Source: Collinsella sp. TF06-26
GTDB taxonomy: Bacteria; Actinomycetota; Coriobacteriia; Coriobacteriales; Coriobacteriaceae
Direction: 5' to 3'
Length of the DNA: 64,000 nucleotides
Assembly (NCBI RefSeq): GCF_002232035.1
Contig: NZ_NKXR01000001.1
Coordinates: 132,574 to 196,573 of the forward strand
This document shows, piece by piece, positions 7,247 to 15,330 of the stretch. The notes below the pieces were generated by a model. It did no database searches and was not told where the DNA came from. It saw only the letters and a list, made by a program, of their open reading frames with translations. Every line of letters begins with the position of its first letter. Within the stretch, counting starts at the first letter, position 1. The position numbers were made by a program, and so were the translations under genes.

Positions 7247-7837
7247 ATGGAACAGACGGCACGGCGCCAAGAGCAGCTGCCGGGCGCATTTAACGGCGCC
7301 ACCACCAACAGCCAGCACGGCCGCGTCCGCTGGTATCTGGTCCACACCCCCAATGGAAAAGAGCGCGAGATCTGCGAAAAGGTCCGCTGCATTATTCCAC
7401 ACAACCTTATGCAGGACGCTTTTGTGATGCAAAAGGAGTTCTGGTTTAAGCGGGACGGCGCCTGGTCGCTCCAAACCAAACCCATGTACAAGGAATACTT
7501 CTTCGTCGCCACGCACGATGCCGCTGCGCTCGATAGGGCACTGGCCCAGTTGAGCTTTGGCTGCCGCATCGCCGGCAGTAGGGAGCGGGCGTACATGCCC
7601 ATGCCGGACGATGCTCAGGATTGGTACCGCAGCGTTCTGGACGACGACGGCGTGGTGCGCAACAGCGTTGCGCGCATAGAAGACGGCGTGCTGCATATAG
7701 AGCAGGGGCCCTTGGTGGGGCAAGAGGCCCGTGTAAAGAAGATCGACCGTCATAAACGCTGGTGCCTGGTGGACGTGGGCGAAGGCGACTCCGCATTTAG
7801 GGAGTTACTTCCGCTCGACGTGCCCAGCAAAACGTAA
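7247..7837 (+). CDS. LoaP/UpxY-like NusG-family antiterminator of the polysaccharide operon
   Basis: A 196-residue protein when started at ATG 7247, which has an AGAGGGGG site 7 bases before it; a GTG 33 bases upstream is in frame but has no site. The N-terminal half (RWYLVHTPNGKEREICEKV, FVATHD) matches the NusG N-terminal domain. The C-terminal GPLVGQEARVKKIDRHKR is a KOW motif. Specialised NusG paralogues of this kind (LoaP, UpxY) travel with long polysaccharide operons and let RNA polymerase read through terminators in them. Its place as first gene of a 14-kb capsule cluster fits that role. The target leader element is not identified. Confidence 0.85.
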   Translation: MEQTARRQEQLPGAFNGATTNSQHGRVRWYLVHTPNGKEREICEKVRCIIPHNLMQDAFVMQKEFWFKRDGAWSLQTKPMYKEYFFVATHDAAALDRALAQLSFGCRIAGSRERAYMPMPDDAQDWYRSVLDDDGVVRNSVARIEDGVLHIEQGPLVGQEARVKKIDRHKRWCLVDVGEGDSAFRELLPLDVPSKT

Positions 7838-7877
7838 GGGAGACGTTGCACCGGCAAATCATTCGTTTTTTGAATTC

Positions 7878-8675
7878 ATGGACGGGGGGGGGGTTCCTGG
7901 GGACAGGGACGTAAGTTTTATCGTGACTGCTAATAAAGAAGTGACAGAGAGCAATGCGCCCGTAGGGGCGGCGCTGATTGCTCAGGCCATGGACCGGCGT
8001 GAGGGCGTCGGCCGCAACAAGGCCATGCAATCCATCATGGACTGGGATCGTTCGCGCCTAGCCTACCGCACCGTTAAGCGCGCGTTCGACATTGTGTTCA
8101 GCGGTGTTGTGCTCGTGGTCATCGCGATTCCCGGCCTTGTGCTCGCGGCACTCATCCGCCTGGAGAGCGAGGGCAGCCCCTTCTACAGCCAGATCCGCGT
8201 GGGACAGACCCGCCCCGACGGTAGCCTGACCACCTTCCGCATGTGGAAGTTCCGCTCCATGTACAAGGACGCCGACGAGCGCCTCGCCGAGCTCAAGGGG
8301 CAGAACGAGATCGCCGGCGCCATGTTCAAGATGAGGGAGGACCCCCGCGTCACCAAGATCGGCAGGTTCATCCGCAAGCACTCCATCGACGAGTTCCCGC
8401 AGTTCCTCAACGTGTTCTTTGGCCAGATGTCCGTCGTCGGTCCACGTCCGCCGCTGCCGAACGAGGTGGCGGAGTACACCGAGTACGACCTGCAGCGCCT
8501 TGCGGTGAAGCCCGGCATCACCGGCTGGTGGCAGGTGACCGATCGAAATTCAACGGGTTTCGACGGAATGGTCCAGCGCGACCTGGAGTACATCGCCAAG
8601 CGCGGCGTCATCACGGATCTCAAGATCGTGGTCCTCACGGTGATCGAGGTCATCACCGGCAAGGGTGCGTGCTAA
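7878..8675 (+). CDS. Priming undecaprenyl-phosphate sugar transferase (bacterial sugar transferase family)
   Basis: The 265-residue frame contains a membrane helix (IVFSGVVLVVIAIPGLVLAA) followed by the conserved PF02397-type domain: KFRSMY, KIGRFIRKHSIDEFPQF, SVVGPRPPLPNE and KPGITGWWQV. Such enzymes place the first sugar phosphate on undecaprenyl phosphate to start repeat-unit assembly at the inner membrane. The start is uncertain. ATG 7878 has no ribosome site and is followed at once by a run of ten G (7884-7893), so a change in tract length would put it out of frame. GTG at 7923 is an in-frame alternative. It overlaps the next gene by one base (TAATG). Confidence 0.9.
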   Translation: MDGGGVPGDRDVSFIVTANKEVTESNAPVGAALIAQAMDRREGVGRNKAMQSIMDWDRSRLAYRTVKRAFDIVFSGVVLVVIAIPGLVLAALIRLESEGSPFYSQIRVGQTRPDGSLTTFRMWKFRSMYKDADERLAELKGQNEIAGAMFKMREDPRVTKIGRFIRKHSIDEFPQFLNVFFGQMSVVGPRPPLPNEVAEYTEYDLQRLAVKPGITGWWQVTDRNSTGFDGMVQRDLEYIAKRGVITDLKIVVLTVIEVITGKGAC

Positions 8676-9451
8676 TGCTTCGGGACTATTCAAAATTCGT
8701 TGAGCTCAAGCGTGTTCCCGTGATCGATGTTCCGATCACGGGAACCAATATGTCTGAGTGCGTCGAGTTTCTCACTCGCCATATAGATGAGCTACATGGC
8801 GAGTATATTTGCGTATCCAATGCTCACACGTCGGTTATGGCTCATGACGACCCTTCCTATTGGGCCTGCCAAGCAGACTCCCTCATGTCCGTTCCCGACG
8901 GCAAGCCTTTATCTGTTGTCGGACGTAAAACAATAGAGTCAATGGGGCGTGTAACTGGACCCGATCTAATGCGAGAGATATTCAACATTTCCTTGCAGCA
9001 AGGATGGAGCCATTACTTCTATGGTAACGAGCAGAAGAATCTCGACGCTCTCAAGAATTCACTTCAAAAGGAATATCCGGGCCTGGAAATCGCTGGTATG
9101 GAGCCTTCGGTCTTCCGACCGCTCTCCGACAGCGAGAAGCGAGACCTTTCGCGACGTATCGCTGATTCGGGTGCAGACTTCGCATGGATTGCGCTGGGTG
9201 CGCCTCGCCAGGAAGTCCTCATGCATGAGCTTAAAGGTGGCCCTCAGCCAATAATGATCGGTGTCGGGGGAGCCTTCAATGTCCTCGCCGGAGTGGTGCC
9301 GGAGGCACCAATCTGGATGCAGGACTTGAGCCTCGAATGGCTATACAGACTTATCCAAGAGCCGAAACGGCTTTTCAAGCGATACCTCATTACTAACACT
9401 AAGTTTCTCTTTTACCAGTTCACGGGCGCAAAACGCAAGGAAGGCAAGTAG
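8675..9451 (+). CDS. WecG/TagA/CpsF-family glycosyltransferase
   Basis: A 258-residue protein starting at ATG 8675, which shares its A with the stop of the sugar transferase. It shows family hallmarks: CVSNAHTSVMAHDDP near the N-terminus, DGKPLSVVGR, GPDLMREI, HYFYGNEQKNLDAL, WIALGAPRQEVLM and GVGGAFNVLAGVVPEAP. These enzymes (GT26) transfer N-acetylmannosamine or related sugars to a lipid-linked acceptor as the second step of teichoic-acid or capsule units. It is translationally coupled to the priming transferase, which fits consecutive steps. Confidence 0.9.
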   Translation: MLRDYSKFVELKRVPVIDVPITGTNMSECVEFLTRHIDELHGEYICVSNAHTSVMAHDDPSYWACQADSLMSVPDGKPLSVVGRKTIESMGRVTGPDLMREIFNISLQQGWSHYFYGNEQKNLDALKNSLQKEYPGLEIAGMEPSVFRPLSDSEKRDLSRRIADSGADFAWIALGAPRQEVLMHELKGGPQPIMIGVGGAFNVLAGVVPEAPIWMQDLSLEWLYRLIQEPKRLFKRYLITNTKFLFYQFTGAKRKEGK

Positions 9452-10510
9452 ATGAAATCCACGACCGCATTCAAAGACAAGACCCTCATGATCACGGGCG
9501 GCACCGGCTCGTTCGGCAACACCGTGCTCAAGCACTTCATGGACACCGACCTGGCCGAGATCCGCATCTTCTCCCGCGACGAGAAGAAGCAGGACGACAT
9601 GCGCCACCGCCTGCAGGAGAAGTCGCCCGAGCTCGCCTCCAAGGTGCGCTTCTTCATCGGCGACGTCCGCAACGCCCAGAGCGTGCGCGACGCCATGCAC
9701 GGCGTGGACTACATCTTCCACGCCGCCGCCCTCAAGCAGGTGCCCTCCTGCGAGTTCTTCCCCATGGAGGCCGTCCGCACCAACGTCATCGGCACGGACA
9801 ACGTCCTGCACGCCGCCATCGACGAGGGCGTGGACCGCGTCGTGTGCCTGTCCACCGACAAGGCGGCCTACCCCATCAACGCCATGGGCAAGTCCAAGGC
9901 CATGATGGAGTCCATCATCTACGCCAACGCCCGCAACGGCGCCGGCCGCACCACCATCTGCTGCACCCGCTACGGCAACGTCATGTGCTCGCGCGGCAGC
10001 GTCATCCCGCTGTTCATCGACCGCATCCGCAAGGGCGAGCCGCTGACGGTCACCGACCCCAACATGACCCGATTCCTGATGAACCTTGACGAGGCGGTCG
10101 ACCTGGTGCAGTTCGCCTTCGAGCACGCCAACCCCGGCGACCTGTTCATCCAGAAGGCGCCTGCCTCCACGATCGGCGACCTCGCCGAGGCGGTCCAGGA
10201 GGTCTTCGGCCGCGTGGGCACCCAGGTCATCGGCACCCGCCACGGCGAGAAGCTGTTCGAGACCCTCATGACCCGCGAGGAGCGCCTGCGCGCCGAGGAC
10301 ATGGGCGGCTACTACCGCGTGGCCTGCGACTCGCGCGACCTGAACTACGACAAGTTCGTCGTCGACGGCGAGGTGGAGACCCAGGCCGACGAGTCCTACA
10401 CCTCCCACAACACCGAGAGGCTCGACGTGGAGGGCACCATCGCCAAGATCAAGACCGCCGAGTACGTGCAGCTGGCGCTCGAGGGCCGCGAGCACGAGGC
10501 GGTGCAGTAG
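9452..10510 (+). CDS. capE: UDP-GlcNAc 4,6-dehydratase/5-epimerase, first step to UDP-FucNAc (CapE/FnlA type)
   Basis: A 352-residue extended SDR enzyme. The NAD motif TGGTGSFG is at about residues 15-22. The active-site segment STDKAAYPINAMGKSK has Met where most SDRs have Tyr, as described for CapE. The following two genes are the other enzymes of UDP-N-acetyl-L-fucosamine synthesis, so FnlA/CapE is preferred over FlaA1/PseB-type dehydratases. Codon use is very GC-rich with almost only C- and G-ending codons, unlike the flanking transferases. Confidence 0.9.
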   Translation: MKSTTAFKDKTLMITGGTGSFGNTVLKHFMDTDLAEIRIFSRDEKKQDDMRHRLQEKSPELASKVRFFIGDVRNAQSVRDAMHGVDYIFHAAALKQVPSCEFFPMEAVRTNVIGTDNVLHAAIDEGVDRVVCLSTDKAAYPINAMGKSKAMMESIIYANARNGAGRTTICCTRYGNVMCSRGSVIPLFIDRIRKGEPLTVTDPNMTRFLMNLDEAVDLVQFAFEHANPGDLFIQKAPASTIGDLAEAVQEVFGRVGTQVIGTRHGEKLFETLMTREERLRAEDMGGYYRVACDSRDLNYDKFVVDGEVETQADESYTSHNTERLDVEGTIAKIKTAEYVQLALEGREHEAVQ

Positions 10511-10511
10511 G

Positions 10512-11729
10512 GTGCGCGTACTCGTCACCGGCGCCAGGGGCTTCGTCGGGAGGAACCTCTGCTGCGCGCTGAAGAACGTCCGCGACGGCAAGGACCGCCG
10601 AGCCAAGTATCAGCAACTCCTTCCCCTCGAGGTCATGGAGTACGACATCGACTCCAGACCCGAGGAGCTCGACGGGTATTGCTCCCGCGCCGACTTCGTC
10701 TTCAACCTGGCGGGCGTCAACCGCCCCGAGGACCAGGCGGAGTTCATGGAGGGCAACTTCGGGTTCGCGTCCACGCTGCTGGAGACGCTCGAGCGCCACG
10801 GCAACACGTGCCCCGTCATGCTCTCCAGCTCCGCGCAGGCGAGCCTGTCGGGACGCTTCGAGGGCTCGGTCTACGGCGAGTCGAAGCTCGCGGGGGAGGG
10901 GCTGTTCCGGGAGTACTCGGAGCGCACCGGCGCCCCGGTGCTCATCTACCGTTTCCCGAACCTCTACGGCAAGTGGTGCCGCCCGCGCTACAACTCCGCC
11001 GTGGCCACCTTCTGCGACGCCATCGCGAACGGCCGCCCCTACACCGTGAACGACCCCTCCGTGGAGCTCGAGCTCCTCTACATCGACGACCTCGTCGGCG
11101 AGATGCTGGGCGCCCTTTTGGGCGAGGAGCACCGCTGCGGTTACGTGGGCCTCGAGAGGGTAGAGGGTGACGAGTTCTGCTACGTCCCTAAGACCGACGT
11201 TAAGACCCTGGGCGAGATCGTCTACCTGCTCGACAGCTTCCGCGACAGCCGCGAGACGCTCGCGGTGCCCGACCTTTCGGAGGGCTCCTTCTCCAAGAAG
11301 CTCTGGAGCACGTTCCTGTCCTACTACGAGCCGGGGAACTTCGCCTACGGCCTCAGGCCCAACACCGACGGCCGCGGCTCGTTCACGGAGTTCCTGCGCA
11401 CGCCCGAGCGCGGCCAGGTCTCGGTCAACGTGTCCAGGCCCGGCATCACCAAGGGCAACCACTGGCACATGAGCAAGTGGGAGAGGTTCCTGGTGGTCTC
11501 CGGCACCGCCTCCATCAAGCTCAGGAAGGTGGGGGAGGACTCCGAGGGGGACCCGTTCCCCGTCGACGAGTACATAGTTTCTGGGTCTGACATGCGCGCC
11601 GTGGAGATGATCCCGGGCTACACGCACTCCATAACCAACCTGTCCGACGCCGAGGACCTCGTGACGGTCATGTGGGCAAACGAGCCCTTCGACCCCGAGA
11701 ACCCCGACACTTACTACGAGGAGGTCTAG
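10512..11729 (+). CDS. capF: Bifunctional reductase/epimerase, second step to UDP-FucNAc (CapF/FnlB type)
   Basis: A 405-residue protein starting at GTG 10512, one base after capE. The N-terminal SDR domain (VTGARGFVGRNL; SSSAQASLSGRFEGSVYGESK) is followed by a C-terminal cupin domain (GITKGNHWHMSKWERFLVVSG). This SDR-plus-cupin architecture is that of CapF: the cupin epimerises C3 and the SDR reduces C4 to give UDP-2-acetamido-2,6-dideoxy-L-talose. Length agrees with the family (about 370-400). Confidence 0.9.
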   Translation: MRVLVTGARGFVGRNLCCALKNVRDGKDRRAKYQQLLPLEVMEYDIDSRPEELDGYCSRADFVFNLAGVNRPEDQAEFMEGNFGFASTLLETLERHGNTCPVMLSSSAQASLSGRFEGSVYGESKLAGEGLFREYSERTGAPVLIYRFPNLYGKWCRPRYNSAVATFCDAIANGRPYTVNDPSVELELLYIDDLVGEMLGALLGEEHRCGYVGLERVEGDEFCYVPKTDVKTLGEIVYLLDSFRDSRETLAVPDLSEGSFSKKLWSTFLSYYEPGNFAYGLRPNTDGRGSFTEFLRTPERGQVSVNVSRPGITKGNHWHMSKWERFLVVSGTASIKLRKVGEDSEGDPFPVDEYIVSGSDMRAVEMIPGYTHSITNLSDAEDLVTVMWANEPFDPENPDTYYEEV

Positions 11730-11733
11730 CCGC

Positions 11734-12915
11734 ATGGGCAAGGACTATTCCGATATCGCATTCGAGGACGATGGTCGCTTGAAACTGCTGATCATTGTGG
11801 GCACGCGCCCCGAGGTCATCCGCCTGTCCGAGGTCATCAAGAAGTGCCGCCGCCACTTCGACTGCCTGCTGGCGCACACCGGGCAGAACTACGACTACAC
11901 GCTCAATGGCATCTTCTTTCGCGACCTGTCGCTGGACGACCCGGACGTCTACCTGGACGCCGTGGGCGCCGACTTGGGCGAGACCGTGGGCAACATCATC
12001 GCCGCAAGCTACAGGCTCATGGTCCAGGTGGAGCCAGACGCGTTGCTGATTCTGGGTGACACCAACAGCTGCCTGTCCGCCATCGCGGCCAAGCGCTTAC
12101 ACATCCCCATCTTCCACATGGAGGCGGGCAACCGCTGCAAGGACGAGTGCCTGCCCGAGGAGACCAACCGCCGCATCGTCGACGTCATCTCCGACGTCAA
12201 CCTGGCCTACTCCGAGCACGCTCGCCGCTACCTCAAGGACACCGGCTGCGCCCCCGAGCGCACCTACGTCACCGGCTCGCCCATGGCGGAGGTCCTGCGC
12301 GCCAACCTGGACAAGATCGAGGCGTCGGACGTCCTTACCGAGCTCGGCCTTGAGCCCAAGCGCTACATGCTGCTCTCGGCCCACCGCGAGGAGAACATCG
12401 ACACTGAGACGAACTTCACGAGCCTGTTCACCGCCATCAACGCGCTCGCGGAGAAATACGACATGCCGATCCTGTACTCCTGCCACCCGCGCTCCCGCAA
12501 GCGCCTGGAGGCCACCGGCTTTAGGCTCGACCCGCGCGTGCGCATGCACGAGCCCATGGGCTTCCACGACTACAACTGCCTGCAGATGAACGCCTTCGCC
12601 GTGGTGTCCGACTCCGGCACGCTTCCCGAGGAGTCCAGCTTCTTCGCGAGCGTCGGCCGCCCGTTCCCGGCGGTGTGCATCCGCACCTCCACCGAGCGCC
12701 CGGAGGCGCTTGACAAGGCGTGCTTCACGCTGGCCGGCATCAGCGAGCGCGGCCTGCTCCAGGCCGTCCGCACCGCCGTCGAGCTCGACGCCGAGGGGTC
12801 GCTGCCCGAGGCCCCCGTGCCCGACTACGCCGACGAGACCGTGTCCACCAAGGTGGTCAAGATCATCCAGAGCTACACCGGCGTCGTGGACAAGATGGTG
12901 TGGAGGAAGGCTTAG
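11734..12915 (+). CDS. capG: UDP-FucNAc-forming C2 epimerase (CapG/FnlC, WecB family)
   Basis: A 393-residue non-hydrolysing UDP-sugar 2-epimerase. Family marks include LLIIVGTRPEVIRLSEVIK, AHTGQNYD, LILGDTNSCLSA, FHMEAGNRCKDECLPEETNRR, LLSAHREENID and SDSGTLPEESSFF. In the capE-capF-capG context it performs the last step, turning UDP-N-acetyl-pneumosamine-type intermediate into UDP-N-acetyl-L-fucosamine in the cytoplasm. It lies 4 bases after capF and 2 bases before the acyltransferase. Confidence 0.9.
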   Translation: MGKDYSDIAFEDDGRLKLLIIVGTRPEVIRLSEVIKKCRRHFDCLLAHTGQNYDYTLNGIFFRDLSLDDPDVYLDAVGADLGETVGNIIAASYRLMVQVEPDALLILGDTNSCLSAIAAKRLHIPIFHMEAGNRCKDECLPEETNRRIVDVISDVNLAYSEHARRYLKDTGCAPERTYVTGSPMAEVLRANLDKIEASDVLTELGLEPKRYMLLSAHREENIDTETNFTSLFTAINALAEKYDMPILYSCHPRSRKRLEATGFRLDPRVRMHEPMGFHDYNCLQMNAFAVVSDSGTLPEESSFFASVGRPFPAVCIRTSTERPEALDKACFTLAGISERGLLQAVRTAVELDAEGSLPEAPVPDYADETVSTKVVKIIQSYTGVVDKMVWRKA

Positions 12916-12917
12916 CC

Positions 12918-13433
12918 ATGGGTCTCGTCTACAAGATTCTCGACGGTGTCTCACGTGCCTATAACAAGCTTCTTCTAATGCCCTCGTTGCGCCGCTCCTT
13001 TGCTGCATGCGGCGAGAATGTAACTCTCGGCCGCCGCAGCGAGATCGCCGGAGCCGGCAATATCTACATGGGCCATGACGTGTACCTAGGTCCTGGAACG
13101 ACGCTGCTCACGACCCGAGCGAAAATTCGCATCGGCGACTATGTCATGAGCGGACCCAACCTTACTGTTATCACCGGCGATCACCGCACCGACATCCTCG
13201 ATCGCCCCATGATGGAACTAACCGATGAGGACAAGCTCCCCGATAATGACCAAGATGTCGTTATCGGCAATGACGTGTGGATGGGTAGCGGAGTGACGAT
13301 TCTCAAGGGCGTCAACATCTCTAATCACTGCGTAATTGCTGCAGGCGCTGTGGTGACCAAAGATGTGGAGCCTGAGTATTCAATTTGGGGGGGGGTTCCC
13401 GCTCGCTGCTTAGGTTCGCGGCTTAAAGGATAA
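12918..13433 (+). CDS. Hexapeptide-repeat acyltransferase (sugar O-acetyltransferase type)
   Basis: A 171-residue protein from ATG 12918. It shows left-handed beta-helix hexapeptide repeats (IGNDVWMGSGVTILKGV, CVIAAGAVVTKDV) and the closing IWGGVPARCLG, the usual end of the CysE/LacA/NodL superfamily. It probably acetylates a sugar of the repeat unit. The codons for Trp-Gly-Gly-Val near the end contain nine consecutive G (13387-13395). Slippage there would remove or replace only the last dozen or so residues. Confidence 0.88.
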   Translation: MGLVYKILDGVSRAYNKLLLMPSLRRSFAACGENVTLGRRSEIAGAGNIYMGHDVYLGPGTTLLTTRAKIRIGDYVMSGPNLTVITGDHRTDILDRPMMELTDEDKLPDNDQDVVIGNDVWMGSGVTILKGVNISNHCVIAAGAVVTKDVEPEYSIWGGVPARCLGSRLKG

Positions 13434-13435
13434 CG

Positions 13436-14512
13436 ATGGTTTCATCTAAAAATATAGTACACGCGAAAGTTCTAATGGTCGGCCCCGACCTTTCTTTGCA
13501 CGGCGGAATTGTTTCCGTCGTACAGGGCTATCTGGATGGGGGTCTTCCCGAGGCGTGTGACGGCTTCGACTACTTGGGGACAGGGGTCGGCTGCTCTAAG
13601 CTCGCTAAATCCTTCGCCTTCGCCCGGGCTCTTGCTCGATACGCGATGGCCATGCCTTCCTACGACATCGTTCACCTGCACATCAGCGCGCGTGGCTCCT
13701 ACAGGCGCAAGTCAATCATGGCGCGCATGGCCCATAAGGCAGGCAAACGCGTGATCTTGCACGATCATGACGGTGAGTTCAAGAAGGCCTTCGAAGAGAG
13801 CGATGACGCCTACCGCCGCGATGTAAGGGAGACCTTCGGCATAGCGGATCGCGTCGTTGTGCTCTCGGAGGAGTGGCGCGATTACTTCGCTGAAAACGTT
13901 TGCGATTCGGGGAAAATCGATGTCGTCCATAACGGCGTTAAAGTGACGGCGAAGCCATGCTCACCTTGTTCGCGTCATGACGTCCTGTTTTTAGGACGCC
14001 TTGACGCGCGCAAGAGCCCCGATGTGCTCTTGCGCGCGTCAAGGGATGTCCTGTCGTGTTTTCCGGACACGAAAATCGTGTTCGGTGGAGATGGTGAGGT
14101 CGAGAAGAATAAACAGCTCGCTGCGGAGCTCGATATTGCCGACCGATGCGAGTTCCTCGGCTGGGTCACGGGCGACGAGCGTGAGGCCCTTTTCGAGCGC
14201 GCTGCTGTGTACTGTCTGCCCTCGAAAAACGAAGGCATGCCTATGAGCGTGCTCGAAGCAATGGCTCGAGGTATTCCGACGATTGCAACTTCGGTTGGAG
14301 GTATTCCACAGGTCATCAGGGATGGAGTAAATGGCTACCTTATGCCTGTCGATGATGAATCAAAGCTATCAGGGCTGTTGTGCACGTTGATGGGTTCTGA
14401 GGACCTTCGTTTGAGCATCGGTCGCGCCGGCAGGTCGACTATTTCGGGAAGATTTAACGTTAAGAGAAATGTAGATGCGATTGTTCAACTCTACAAGGAG
14501 TTGGTGGATTAG
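13436..14512 (+). CDS. Glycosyltransferase, GT4 family
   Basis: A 358-residue GT-B enzyme. The N-terminal acceptor domain has VLMVGPDLSLHGGIVSVVQGY. The C-terminal nucleotide-sugar domain has LFLGRLDARKSPDVLLRA, FGGDGEVEKNKQLA, and the E-x7-E motif in KNEGMPMSVLEAMARGIP. It is a retaining cytoplasmic transferase that should add one sugar of the repeat unit; donor and acceptor cannot be told. It ends by overlapping the next gene by one base. Confidence 0.9.
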   Translation: MVSSKNIVHAKVLMVGPDLSLHGGIVSVVQGYLDGGLPEACDGFDYLGTGVGCSKLAKSFAFARALARYAMAMPSYDIVHLHISARGSYRRKSIMARMAHKAGKRVILHDHDGEFKKAFEESDDAYRRDVRETFGIADRVVVLSEEWRDYFAENVCDSGKIDVVHNGVKVTAKPCSPCSRHDVLFLGRLDARKSPDVLLRASRDVLSCFPDTKIVFGGDGEVEKNKQLAAELDIADRCEFLGWVTGDEREALFERAAVYCLPSKNEGMPMSVLEAMARGIPTIATSVGGIPQVIRDGVNGYLMPVDDESKLSGLLCTLMGSEDLRLSIGRAGRSTISGRFNVKRNVDAIVQLYKELVD

Positions 14513-15330
14513 TGGTCGAGAGAACGCCTAAAACGATTTACTACTGTTGGTTTGGTGATGGGGAGCTTTCTGCGACTGCTCAGAAATGTCTTCTCTCATG
14601 GGAAAGATATGCACCTGGCTATTGCATCACACGTTGCGATGAGCGGTTGTTCGATATCGAGTCAACGCCGTGGACTAAGGCGGCCTATGCTGCCGGTAAA
14701 TATGCGTATGTAGCAGATTATGTGCGCTTCTGGGCCGTTTATAACTTCGGTGGGGTCTACATGGACCTGGGGAGCGAACTTGTTCGTGATATAACTTCGC
14801 TCTGTGAAACATTTTCACCGTTTTCGGCAATTGAAGAATTGTCAAAAACGGTGAATACAGGGTTGATAGTTGCCGCACCGCGTCATAACCCTTTGCTTGC
14901 GGAAGTACTTGATGCGTATGACTCCACACAATTCAGTGACGACCCAGGTTTTCTAAATGATCATACCGTTAATCAGATGTTTACTCGCGTTCTCGAGGCT
15001 CATGGGTTTGTACGCGAGAATCGAGGGCAGAACGTTGGCGAATGGACTTTGCTTCCTTCCTCTGCATTTAATCCGGTATATGGATTTGGCGGGTATCACA
15101 TAAAAAATGATACCTACAGTGTGCATCACTATTCTGCTTCTTGGGCTGAACCTAAATTTAGGACTAAGGGAAAAATTGTCCGCCTATTATCGCCTTTTAT
15201 TGGTAGACGAGCTGCACAGATAGTAGGTAGGACGATCGCCGAGATTAAGCATAACGGCTTGATTTCCGGTACGGATAACTTGATTAAGCTGACGAAGAAT
15301 AACGTGAAACAGCCGACAAATAGGAGGTGA
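14512..15330 (+). CDS. GT32-like capsular glycosyltransferase
   Basis: A 272-residue protein starting at GTG 14512, overlapping the GT4 stop. PKTIYYCWFGDGELS and YVADYVRFWAVYNFGGVYMDLGSELV are the GT32 (Gly_transf_sug) signatures. The usual DxD in GGxYxDxD reads D-L-G here, so the second Asp is missing from its normal place; a glutamate follows two residues later. Whether it is active is open. GC content begins to fall here relative to the capE-G genes. Confidence 0.8.
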   Translation: MVERTPKTIYYCWFGDGELSATAQKCLLSWERYAPGYCITRCDERLFDIESTPWTKAAYAAGKYAYVADYVRFWAVYNFGGVYMDLGSELVRDITSLCETFSPFSAIEELSKTVNTGLIVAAPRHNPLLAEVLDAYDSTQFSDDPGFLNDHTVNQMFTRVLEAHGFVRENRGQNVGEWTLLPSSAFNPVYGFGGYHIKNDTYSVHHYSASWAEPKFRTKGKIVRLLSPFIGRRAAQIVGRTIAEIKHNGLISGTDNLIKLTKNNVKQPTNRR

